Below, piece after piece: positions 1-7,346 of a stretch of DNA of 64,000 nucleotides. Both the position numbers and the translations under genes were made by a program. Position 1 is the first letter of the stretch, and every line of letters begins with the position of its first letter. The DNA is from Mycolicibacterium gadium (GTDB lineage Bacteria; Actinomycetota; Actinomycetes; Mycobacteriales; Mycobacteriaceae), in NCBI RefSeq assembly GCF_010728925.1, contig NZ_AP022608.1, forward strand, positions 310,001-374,000. The letters are read 5' to 3'. The notes beneath the pieces were generated by a model. It was not told the origin of the DNA and did not search any database. It saw only the letters and a program-made list of their open reading frames with translations.

Positions 1-2
1 CG

Positions 3-1562
3 GTGGCTGCCCAGGCTGGGGTGGACCGCAAGACGGCGCGACGCTACGTCGATGCCGCAGTGGCGGCGGGGTTGGATCGTGAGTGTGGTGTCGACCAGCT
101 CAGTGACGAGTTGATCGGCGCGGTGGTAGCCGCGGTCCGCCCGGACCGTCCGCAAGGCCATGGTGTGGCGTGGGAATCGTTGTGCGCCAACCATGATCAG
201 ATCAAAGACTGGGTCAAGGACGGTTTGACGGTGGTCAAGATCGGTGATCTGCTGGCCCGCCGCGGGGTGGTGGTGCCTCAGCGGACCCTGCACCGCTATT
301 GCGCTGAGCGCACCGACTATCGGGGCCGAGGGGGCACGGTGCCCGTGGTCGACGGGGAACCCGGCGTGGAGTGCCAGATCGACTTCGCTCGGATGGGCAT
401 GCTGTTCGACTCGGTCAGTGGGCGCCGCCGGGTGGTGCACGCATTGATCTTCACCGCGGTGTATTCGCGGCACATGTTCGTGTGGCTGACGTTCTCCCAG
501 ACGTTGCAAGCGGTCATCGATGGCTGTGAGGCGGCGTGGCGGTTCTTCGGCGGAGTCTTCAAGGTCCTGATCCCCGATAATATGAGTACTATTGTGGCCC
601 ACGCCGATTCGGTGAATCCGAGGTTCACCGTCGGCTGGCTGGAATACAGTCAGGCCCGCGGGTTCCTCACCGACCCGGCCCGGGTGGCCCACCCGCAGGA
701 CAAGCCGCGGGTCGAGCGGATGGTCCAGTACGTGCGGAACAACTTCTTCGCCGGGGAGGACTTCACCGATCTGGCCGACGCCCAGGCCCGCGCCCAGGCG
801 TGGTGCGCCGAGAAGGCCGGCAAACGCATCCACGGCACCACCTGTGCCCGCCCGGCGGTGGTGTTCGCCGAGACCGAAGCCGCACTGCTGGTCGAGGCGC
901 CCGCCGCACCTTACGCGGTACCGATCTACGCCCAAGTCAAAGTGCACCGCGACTACCACGTTCAAGTCGGCAAAGCACTCTACTCGATACCCGAACAGTA
1001 TCGGGGACAGACGATTTCAGCCCGAGCCGACGGTGAACTGGTCAAGATGTTCCACCGCGGTCAGCTGGTCAAGACCCACCCACGACAACCCCCCGGTGGG
1101 CGCAGCACAGACCCGGTCGATCTGCCCGCGGCCAAGACCGGCTACGCCATGCGCGACCTGAACCGGCTGATCGCCACCGCCGCCGGGCACGGAACCAACA
1201 TCGGCATCTACGCCGAACGGCTGCTGGATCACGACCTGCCGTGGACCCGGATGCGTCAGGTGTACCGACTGCTGGGGCTGGTCAAACGCTACGGCCCGGA
1301 TCCCACCGATACCGCCTGTGGGCGTGCCCTGGACCTCGACGTCGTCTCGGTGACCAAGATCGCGGCCATGCTGGCCAAAGCCACCGAGAACGCCGAACAG
1401 CCGCCACCACGCGCCGCGTCCGGCTTGGCCCCGGCACGGTTCGCCCGCGACCCCGACGAATACCGCACCAGCCCACCCACGCCGGCCAAGCCGACCAGGC
1501 CGGACTGGCTGACCGTCATCGACGGCGGCGTCCTCGACGAGCCCGGACAGGAGCAACTGTGA
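3..1562 (+). CDS. istA: IS21-family transposase IstA, 5' end outside the window
   Basis: This is the DDE transposase of an IS21-type insertion sequence. The 519 visible residues begin inside an N-terminal helix-turn-helix, so the true start lies upstream of the window. An rve-type catalytic core follows, with putative DDE residues at visible positions D127 (QIDF), D192 (PDN) and E238 (RVER). The C-terminal 200 residues form the usual beta-barrel and basic tail. The stop codon overlaps the istB ATG (TGATG), the normal translational coupling in this family. The element appears intact in istA, but the downstream ATPase gene is frameshifted, so autonomous movement is doubtful. Confidence 0.93.
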   Translation: MAAQAGVDRKTARRYVDAAVAAGLDRECGVDQLSDELIGAVVAAVRPDRPQGHGVAWESLCANHDQIKDWVKDGLTVVKIGDLLARRGVVVPQRTLHRYCAERTDYRGRGGTVPVVDGEPGVECQIDFARMGMLFDSVSGRRRVVHALIFTAVYSRHMFVWLTFSQTLQAVIDGCEAAWRFFGGVFKVLIPDNMSTIVAHADSVNPRFTVGWLEYSQARGFLTDPARVAHPQDKPRVERMVQYVRNNFFAGEDFTDLADAQARAQAWCAEKAGKRIHGTTCARPAVVFAETEAALLVEAPAAPYAVPIYAQVKVHRDYHVQVGKALYSIPEQYRGQTISARADGELVKMFHRGQLVKTHPRQPPGGRSTDPVDLPAAKTGYAMRDLNRLIATAAGHGTNIGIYAERLLDHDLPWTRMRQVYRLLGLVKRYGPDPTDTACGRALDLDVVSVTKIAAMLAKATENAEQPPPRAASGLAPARFARDPDEYRTSPPTPAKPTRPDWLTVIDGGVLDEPGQEQL

Positions 1563-2337
1563 TGCCCAGACCCACCAAAGACGTTGTCATTGATCCAGTC
1601 TCGGCCGATCTGAAACACGTGATGCGTCAACTCAAACTCGGCCGCATGCTCGACACCCTGCCCGAGCGGCTCATCCTGGCCGGGCAACGACACATGTCCC
1701 ATGCCGCGTTCCTCGAACTCGTCCTGGCCGATGAGGCCACCCGCAGAGACACCAGCTCAGCCGCCCGGCGCGCCGCGACGCCGGCCTGGACCCGGCCATG
1801 CACCTCGAGGCGTGGGACGAGACCGCGGCCGTGCGCTACGACCGCACACTATGGGCCGACTTGACCAGCCTGCGGTTCCTCGACGGACCGCACGGGGCGC
1901 TACTGCTGGGTGCGGTCGGGGTCGGCAAAACCCATCTGGCAACCGCGCTCGGCCATATCGCGGTGCGCCGCAAGATCCCCACCCTGATGCTGCGAGCAGA
2001 CTCGATGTTCAAGCGGCTCAGGGCATCTCGACTCGACAACAGCACCGAAGCCGAGATGCGGCGGCTCGCTCAAGTCCGGTTGCTGATTGTCGACGACTTC
2101 GCCCTGCAGCCCATGGACGCCACCGCGACCGCCGACTTCTACGAGCTGGTCGTGGCCCGCCACCAGAAGGCCTCCACCGTGCTGACATCCAACCGAACTC
2201 CCGACGAATGGCTGGCCGTCATGACCGACCCACTGCTGGCCCAGTCCGCCGTGGACCGGCTCACCTCCACAGCACACGAACTCGTCGTCGAAGGCCAGTC
2301 CTACCGCCGACGCCAGAAACCCTCAGTTGACAGCTGA
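1562..2337 (+). pseudogene. istB: IS21 helper ATPase IstB, frameshifted
   Basis: IstB is the AAA+ ATPase that assists IstA in IS21 transposition. The N-terminal ~70 residues are read in one frame from the ATG at 1562. The rest, from about residue 72, lies in the -1 frame: a Walker A motif (GAVGVGKTH) near 1910-1935 and a Walker B stretch (LLIVDDF) near 2080-2105. The junction falls at about 1771-1777, in a GC-rich run without a typical slippery heptamer. The total length of 776 nt would fit a normal ~259-residue IstB after restoring one base. I read this as a one-base deletion or sequencing error. Programmed -1 frameshifting is less likely. Confidence 0.85.
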
Positions 2338-2372
2338 CCCAAGACGAAAGATCATGCCCCTTGAGCCAAACA

Positions 2373-2425
2373 GGTGGTCCCTACCCGCTGGCGAACCGGT
2401 GGTCCCATCACCGTGGCAAATGACA
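2373..2425. repeat. Putative right end of the IS21-type element
   Basis: The 9-mer GGTGGTCCC occurs at 2373-2381 and again at 2398-2406, 25 bp apart, and the segment ends in TGACA at 2421-2425. IS21-family ends typically carry short internal repeats recognised by the transposase and terminate in CA-3'. The left end is outside the window, so the inverted repeat cannot be confirmed. Confidence 0.5.
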
Positions 2426-2475
2426 GTACGCGGGAATTTAGCATGTAGCCCGAACGACCGCCCGACCACGGGAAG

Positions 2476-3876
2476 CTAACGTTTCTGTTCTCCGTTATTG
2501 CGCGACCGCCCCATCAGCGCATCACCCGCCGCGGCGAGAGCATCGTCATAGACGTGCCCATACACCCGCAGCGTGATCGCCGGATCATGGCCAAGCCACT
2601 TTGCCGTCGCCGACGGTGTGGTGCCGCCGTCGAGCAGCATGGTGGCGGCGGTGTGCCGCACATCATGTAGCCGAATGACGGGCACGCCAGCGTCTTTCGC
2701 GTGCTGAGCGAACTGGGATGAGTAGGTCTCCGGCCGGATGAGGGAGCCGTCTGCGTTGACGGCAACAAGTCCGGTGTCGGGATACTCCGATCCGAGGGCG
2801 AGCCGTTCCTCAGCTTGACGAAGCCTGAAGGTCCGGAGCGCTGCGAGGACGTCCAGGGGCATCGGCAACGCCCGGCGCGAGCGCTTGGACTTCGGATCGC
2901 CGGTGACTGTCCCTGTGCCTTCAACCACCACGCGGCCCTGAGCGACGGACACAGTGCCGGCATCGAAATCTACGTCGGACCATCTCAGCCCGAGCACTTC
3001 CGACCGGCGAAGTCCGGCGAGAGTCAACAACCAGCAAGCGTTCAGACGGTCGTCTCGTACGTGATGCCGAAACTGGCCAGCTTGTTCTGGCGTCCAGCTT
3101 CGCATCTCATGATGTTCGACCGTCGGACGCTTTACCAAGCGCGCAACATTCCGCGCCACCAGACCTTCTCGCATGGCGTCGTCCAGGGCAGACGACAGCA
3201 CGACAAGCATGGTGACAACAGTCCGGGGACTGACACTGCCGGGAACCGGGGGGCGCTGTGGAGCGCTTGGCTCGGCGGCGACGTAGCGACCACGTCCTTT
3301 CCGCACCACCCCCCCAGAGGCCACGAGCCGGCCGAGGGATCTGATGCCTGATTCACCGAGGGCGGTCAGGATCTCGTTGTACTGCGCCCCTTCGGCCCGT
3401 CCTCGCAAGAAGCTGAGTACTTCAACTGCGCGACGACCTCTCTTGTCGCGCTGAGTGATCGGTGTGCCGCTCAGTCGCACAGTCACCAGGGCGTCGATGT
3501 CAGCGGTACGCAGCTGTTGAAGACCTATGCTGCCGAGCGCGTCAATGACAGGCTTCAAGGAATGCCGGTATCCGGCAAGAGTGTTGGGGCGCACGTCGCG
3601 TCTGCTGTCGAGCCACCGGGTCAGGTACTCCGCGACAGTGGTCGAATCGCGTTTCACGAATGCGCCGGCTGCCACTTCTGTGGTGATCCTCCGGTACTCG
3701 CGACGCGCTTCGGCCAGCGTGGAAAAGGTGAATCGCTGCCTGTCGCGGGTGCCGTCGGGCCGGATGCCGACGTCGACTTGGAACCTATAGCTGACCGCGC
3801 CGTTCTTTGCGGTGTGCCTGGTGATCGGCTCGGCGCGACGGGTGCGTTTGGCACCCGGCTCGTCAGTGGTAGTCAT
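2476..3876 (-). CDS. int: Tyrosine site-specific integrase with an internal winged-helix-like insertion
   Basis: A 466-residue phage/ICE-type tyrosine recombinase. The start at 3876 is chosen because AGGAGGGCAG sits directly upstream; a longer in-frame extension exists but belongs to a fossil. Residues ~20-70 form an arm-type DNA-binding domain (SYRFQVDVG..DGTRDRQRFTF), and a SAM-like core-binding domain starts near 80. The catalytic set is R290 (AGLRRSE), H404-x-x-R407 (LHDVRH), H430 (WLGHD) and Y439 (RVYGH). Residues ~146-205 interrupt the core-binding part with a segment (VLSFLRGR..NEILTAL..LVASGGVVRKGRGRY) that reads like a small winged helix, unusual for this family. It lies at the end of a minus-strand set with an HTH protein and Xis, so it probably integrates and excises a small element. 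Confidence 0.9.
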   Translation of the reverse strand: MTTTDEPGAKRTRRAEPITRHTAKNGAVSYRFQVDVGIRPDGTRDRQRFTFSTLAEARREYRRITTEVAAGAFVKRDSTTVAEYLTRWLDSRRDVRPNTLAGYRHSLKPVIDALGSIGLQQLRTADIDALVTVRLSGTPITQRDKRGRRAVEVLSFLRGRAEGAQYNEILTALGESGIRSLGRLVASGGVVRKGRGRYVAAEPSAPQRPPVPGSVSPRTVVTMLVVLSSALDDAMREGLVARNVARLVKRPTVEHHEMRSWTPEQAGQFRHHVRDDRLNACWLLTLAGLRRSEVLGLRWSDVDFDAGTVSVAQGRVVVEGTGTVTGDPKSKRSRRALPMPLDVLAALRTFRLRQAEERLALGSEYPDTGLVAVNADGSLIRPETYSSQFAQHAKDAGVPVIRLHDVRHTAATMLLDGGTTPSATAKWLGHDPAITLRVYGHVYDDALAAAGDALMGRSRNNGEQKR

Positions 3877-3969
3877 CTGCCCTCCTGCTGACACAGGTCT
3901 GAGCCCGAGTGATTTCATCCCATGTTGCCTCACGTGTGTGACAGGTGGACACGACGAAGTGGTCGGCCT

Positions 3970-4171
3970 CTGAGCCGCAGTGCGGGTCGAGGGCGCAACG
4001 CGGCCCTGATCGGCCTCTCGCATAGCATCGCGACAAACTTTTCCAGGCTTCATTTTCAGTCGCGAAGCCCCCTTTTGAAATCGTCGGGTAGCCGCCTGTA
4101 ATCGGGTCTTTCTCGGGTGCTCGGAATCGGTACGTCCATGTGTTGCCACATCGGTAGACAGACCCTCTCAC
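3970..4171 (-). pseudogene. Fossil N-terminus of a second tyrosine integrase
   Basis: The ATG at 4171 overlaps the end of xis by 4 bp. It opens a perfect-looking integrase arm-binding domain (RGSVYRCGNTWTYRF..TISKGGFATENEAW). About 60 codons in, the recognisable continuation (AMREADQGRVAPSTRT) moves to another frame, and similarity then stops near 3970, about 90 bp before the start of the intact integrase. I infer that the original xis-linked integrase lost its body and that a different integrase gene now follows. Confidence 0.7.
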
Positions 4172-4350
4172 GATGCGACCAGCTCACGCAGTTCGGCCGT
4201 GACGATATACACACGCCCGCCCAGTTTGCGCACTGGGAGCTCACCGGACGCCGCGAGCCGGTAAGCCGCAGCGCGACTGATACCCAAAATCTTGGCTGCA
4301 TGCGGTACTGCCAGGAGCAGCGGAAGCTGATCAAATACATTGTTCTGCAA
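4168..4350 (-). CDS. Excisionase-type HTH_17 (AlpA/Xis-like) protein
   Basis: A 60-residue protein with the MerR-like helix-turn-helix used by excisionases (AVPHAAKILGISRAAAYRLAASG, then a KLGGRVYIV wing). It should bend DNA at the attachment site and steer the neighbouring integrase toward excision. The start is TTG at 4350, decided by a near-perfect Shine-Dalgarno (AAAGGAGGTGA, centred near 4362) about 9 nt upstream; no ATG fits. The gene begins 6 nt after the stop of the upstream HTH protein, and its own stop overlaps the fossil integrase start, so all are probably co-transcribed. Confidence 0.8.
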   Translation of the reverse strand: MQNNVFDQLPLLLAVPHAAKILGISRAAAYRLAASGELPVRKLGGRVYIVTAELRELVAS

Positions 4351-4356
4351 CGAATC

Positions 4357-5166
4357 TCACCTCCTTTCGCTATCAATAGTTGCTTCGGTAGACGCGTTCT
4401 GCATCTGCGGGCTACATCGGGGGCAGAATGTTGCGGCCTCGGTGCCATCGGACTGTGTGATGGTGATCGTGCGCGACAGCGAGTCCTCACATTCGCCACA
4501 CCATGGTGCTCTCCGGGCTTTTGACCAGCGCGGTGGCGGCGGCAGTTCGGATAGGCGTCGAGCCAGAACGGCAGCGGCGTGGCGGACTCCGTCGGGCCGA
4601 GATGAAAGATGAGCCAATAACGTCTGTGATGTCCAGCCCGCAGCGAAAGCCGCCTCGATTGCAGGTGTCAGTTTCCGTGCGTCCTCACCACTTACCCGCC
4701 ATGGTCGAGGAAGAGAATCTAATAAGGAGGCTGAGCCTGGTTCGGAAGAAGGTTCTTTGGAGGGGTTCAAGGGGTCCGTACCACGGGCCGACAGACGTAC
4801 TGGAGGTAGACCGTCGTTGTCCGAAGATCGGACCGGGAGCGTCGTGATGGTGGACCGAGGGAGTGCGAATTCCGGACTACGGCGCTCGTGGAGCACATCG
4901 GAAAGATTGAGAAGGTACTGATTCGAGCGCCTGGCTCCGGATTCGTGATGCTGGGCAACTCGAAGAATGAGCCCGTCGTCCTCGAGCTTGCGAAGCGTTT
5001 TGAAGACGGTGCTACGCGCGGCGCAAGACTCCGTCACGAGTCGTTTGGTTGACGGGTAGCAGGATAGGCTCTCGTCTGCCCGGTTCGCCAGCAACATAAG
5101 GATTAGGCGCTCTATTGGAGTCGATACCTCGACGGTTAAGGACCAGTCGAGTGCTTTCCAACTCAT
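4357..5166 (-). CDS. HTH_36 winged-helix protein with C-terminal zinc ribbon, possible element replication or control protein
   Basis: A 269-residue protein starting at MSWKALDWS, with GTAGGAGA about 10 nt upstream. Residues 1-95 are a winged helix of the HTH_36 type (PSTKRLVTESCAARSTVFKTL..LEDDGLI). The middle is Ser/Pro-rich and low in order, followed by a helical segment (~165-220) and a C-terminal Cys4 ribbon (WCGECED..FCPRCSP). This architecture occurs in actinobacterial and phage element proteins next to Xis and Int, often called replication initiator-like. It is the first gene of the hth-xis-int set. The replication role is inference, since no origin was recognised. Confidence 0.7.
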   Translation of the reverse strand: MSWKALDWSLTVEVSTPIERLILMLLANRADESLSCYPSTKRLVTESCAARSTVFKTLRKLEDDGLILRVAQHHESGARRSNQYLLNLSDVLHERRSPEFALPRSTITTLPVRSSDNDGLPPVRLSARGTDPLNPSKEPSSEPGSASLLDSLPRPWRVSGEDARKLTPAIEAAFAAGWTSQTLLAHLSSRPDGVRHAAAVLARRLSELPPPPRWSKARRAPWCGECEDSLSRTITITQSDGTEAATFCPRCSPQMQNASTEATIDSERR

Positions 5167-5821
5167 CGGCTGATGTCTCCTACTTCCCGCTTTGATCGTC
5201 TCTTGGCATCTGGATTCGTCTCGAATCATGGAAAGCAGCCGATTGCTTAAGCCTTCGCCGCACGATGTACTCCGGCTTTCACGAGTCCTAGCTCCCCATC
5301 TCGATGGTCGGAACGTAGATGAACAGTCGAGACGGCGTCCACCACCTTGAGCGACTTGAGTCGAAATTCAACGCGTGTCGCCATCTTGGGGCGAATGCAA
5401 GCGATTCCCACCGCGCGGAAGACTCACGATGATCGGCGTTCTCGGGCGACCCACCGGTCGCGAAGTCCGCAAAGTCTGGACAGCGAGCACACGCCCTCCG
5501 GCATCCGTGCGCGCGGACATTGAGTCCAGGTCAAGTGTTTCAAACTGAAATTGAGCGTTAGTTGGGCACTACTTGGCCATTAGTTGTGTGTGAGTTGTCC
5601 ACTAACGGACCCGCGGTGCAGACCGCCAGAACGTGCTGCGCGCAATGTGTTTTCGGCTGCTAGTCAATAGACGCATGGCGGCGGTACCGTATGGGTATGT
5701 ACGACGCAACATTGACTAGTGATTCTTGCGGCAGGTATGTGCGTCCGCTGTACGAACGAGCGTCGTCGTGGTGGATGTGAAGCCACTACCCTATGGGGCT
5801 GTCGAAAACGCGGAGGTGACT
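5167..5821. other. Divergent intergenic region, 655 bp, no gene recognised
   Basis: This region separates the minus-strand integrase set from the plus-strand gene at 5822. It is noticeably less GC-rich than its surroundings from 5270 on. I see no convincing coding sequence or RNA gene in it; the only clear structure is the dyad at 5555-5608. Confidence 0.5.
5555..5608. promoter_or_regulatory. Imperfect dyad, possible operator
   Basis: GCGTTAGTTGG at 5555-5565 is mirrored by CCACTAACGG at 5599-5608. Between them AGTTGT-type half-sites recur (TTAGTTGTG, GAGTTGTCC). The cluster lies ~215-270 bp before the GTG at 5822 and could bind a regulator of either divergent unit. Confidence 0.35.
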
Positions 5822-6550
5822 GTGAAAGATGAACTGAGACAGGCCAATAATCGAGGATTCGAACTCGGTAGAAGACATGCCGATCTTTCAGAGGTTGTTG
5901 GACATGCGGCATCCTGGGCCCGCTCGTTTAGGGTTGTAACCTCGGACCTTCTGCCCGATGACTCTGCGTTCGTGACGACCCCGCTCATGCGTCATGCTGC
6001 CTACCTGGATGAGCTATGGAATCGTCTTGGAGGCGCATGCGTTGGCCTTGCCTCGTCGCTCAATGAAGGCCTGCGTACGAAAAGTGCATTGGTGCGGCCG
6101 TCTTGTTATGGACCAATAAGCCGGTCAACGACGTATGTGCGTGGCGCAGATTTCGTACACCTCCTGCAGTCAACAAGTCCATACGGTGCCACACTGCAGG
6201 ACCTGTGGCGCGCGGAGGTGACAGACGCTTCGCTGTATTTCAGTGTTTGCGGCATAGATACTGTCGGGCTGGAACGGTATGCCGCGATTTCGCAGGTGCT
6301 GTTCGATGACGCTCGGGACGTGGTGCGCGAAGCGTATGTAGAGGCCGTCGCAGCGACCTACGGCCGACTATGGGCGCGCGCGTCGCCAGCCGACGAGGAA
6401 CGCACACTGATCGCGTGGATGAGAGCGCTCGTTGACGCAGGGCTGAGTTTTGACGAGTGTGCCTTCGAACTGCGCGACCTTGAAAGGGCGTCGCCTGTGG
6501 CTGTCAGCTGTTGCCTCAGCAACAGGAGTGCCTGGTTCCCGCAGGTATAA
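5822..6550 (+). CDS. Hypothetical protein, first gene of a four-gene set
   Basis: The start is placed at GTG 5822 because GGAGG lies 6 nt upstream; an upstream in-frame ATG at 5726 lacks a ribosome site. The product would be 242 residues, mostly alpha-helical, soluble, with no signal peptide or membrane segment. Scattered Cys and Trp residues (CGID, WNRLGG, WARAS) do not form a motif I recognise. It is followed after 26 bp by a small DNA-binding-like protein and then by two overlapping genes, so it probably belongs to the same transcript. Base composition is lower in GC than the flanking relaxase gene, which hints at separate acquisition. Confidence 0.6.
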   Translation: MKDELRQANNRGFELGRRHADLSEVVGHAASWARSFRVVTSDLLPDDSAFVTTPLMRHAAYLDELWNRLGGACVGLASSLNEGLRTKSALVRPSCYGPISRSTTYVRGADFVHLLQSTSPYGATLQDLWRAEVTDASLYFSVCGIDTVGLERYAAISQVLFDDARDVVREAYVEAVAATYGRLWARASPADEERTLIAWMRALVDAGLSFDECAFELRDLERASPVAVSCCLSNRSAWFPQV

Positions 6551-6576
6551 GTGAAACCAGATCTGCAAGTCATCGA

Positions 6577-6828
6577 ATGTCAAAAGATGCTCCCGGTCGT
6601 CAGCGCAATTGGCGCCATCGCGAAAACCGTGCAAGCACAAAGCTATTGGCGAAGCGTGTCAGCCAAGAGGACCACGATCTGGTGGTTGCGTACGCCAAGA
6701 GCCTCAACGTCACTGTCGCACGGCTTTTGGACCCAGCTGTGAAGGAACTTGTGACCCGGGCCCGAGCACACATGACAGCCACATCCGAAATTTCCGCTAG
6801 ACGTGACGAACGGACCGAACAACCATGA
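6577..6828 (+). CDS. Small RHH/MobC-like protein
   Basis: An 83-residue basic protein (start MSKDAPGRQ). The core RASTKLLAKRVSQEDHDLVV followed by YAKSLNVTVARLLDPA has the strand-helix-helix pattern of ribbon-helix-helix proteins used as relaxosome accessory factors or small repressors. Its stop overlaps the next gene's ATG (ATGA), so the pair is translationally coupled. With a relaxase 5 kb downstream, a relaxosome role is possible but not shown; a plain transcriptional regulator is the alternative. Confidence 0.5.
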   Translation: MSKDAPGRQRNWRHRENRASTKLLAKRVSQEDHDLVVAYAKSLNVTVARLLDPAVKELVTRARAHMTATSEISARRDERTEQP

Positions 6829-7346
6829 GGCGCCGGCGTAGCCACTGCGACGGGTTCGCCGTAGCCGCGGCGGCATTCGGGCTCGCGGCAGGCGCCGTGG
6901 CGAATACCGGCCTAGCCTTGGCCGACCACCCTCAACCGGCGCCGCACACGGTGAGACTCGTACCCCCCTCGGCGGCCGTTTACAGCAAGGGTGAGATCGA
7001 GGCCGCTGGTGGCGCAACTTGCACCGCGTGGGATCAAGCCGCGCGGGCGCTCGCTTCAGCAGGCAAGCTGCGAGCGACAACCGCCGAGCCTGATGGCTCC
7101 AGCCCAGAAGCACGTCGCGCACGTACCGATGAGAAGCGAGTTGGTATGACTTCGATTGCGTTTCTTCGATCGAAGGTCGAGCCAGCCGCGCCACCGGCAG
7201 TATTGGCACCCGTCAAGAGCTGGATGGCAACGCAGATCGACAGGTTGCATTCAGTGAACATGCGTGATTGGGAGGCAGCCAACGATGCTGCTGACCGAGC
7301 CAATGCACTCGTTGCGACGATCGTGAGCGAATGTGGGTTGCGTTGA
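6825..7346 (+). CDS. Secreted or membrane-anchored hypothetical protein
   Basis: A 173-residue protein starting MRRRRSHCDG with a hydrophobic stretch at about residues 10-33 (FAVAAAAFGLAAGAVANTGLALA), fitting a signal peptide or single anchor. The mature part is Ala-rich and helical with Cys at TCTAW and near the C-terminus (SECGLR). Its stop overlaps the start of the long downstream gene (TGATG), so the two are almost certainly made together. The downstream protein resembles secreted helical proteins, so this one might be a surface partner. No family was recognised. Confidence 0.55.
   Translation: MRRRRSHCDGFAVAAAAFGLAAGAVANTGLALADHPQPAPHTVRLVPPSAAVYSKGEIEAAGGATCTAWDQAARALASAGKLRATTAEPDGSSPEARRARTDEKRVGMTSIAFLRSKVEPAAPPAVLAPVKSWMATQIDRLHSVNMRDWEAANDAADRANALVATIVSECGLR

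Noticed and set aside
1766..1780. Programmed -1 frameshift in istB
   Set aside because: No slippery heptamer or obvious downstream stimulatory structure; a one-base deletion explains it more simply.
2373..2425. CRISPR-like repeats near the IS end
   Set aside because: Only two 9-bp copies without regular spacers; fits an IS21 terminal repeat.
5571..5586. TACTTGGCCATTAGTT as a BlaI-type site
   Set aside because: Six-base spacing and TAGTT arm differ from the dyads in the copper/wall island; more likely part of the local repeat cluster.
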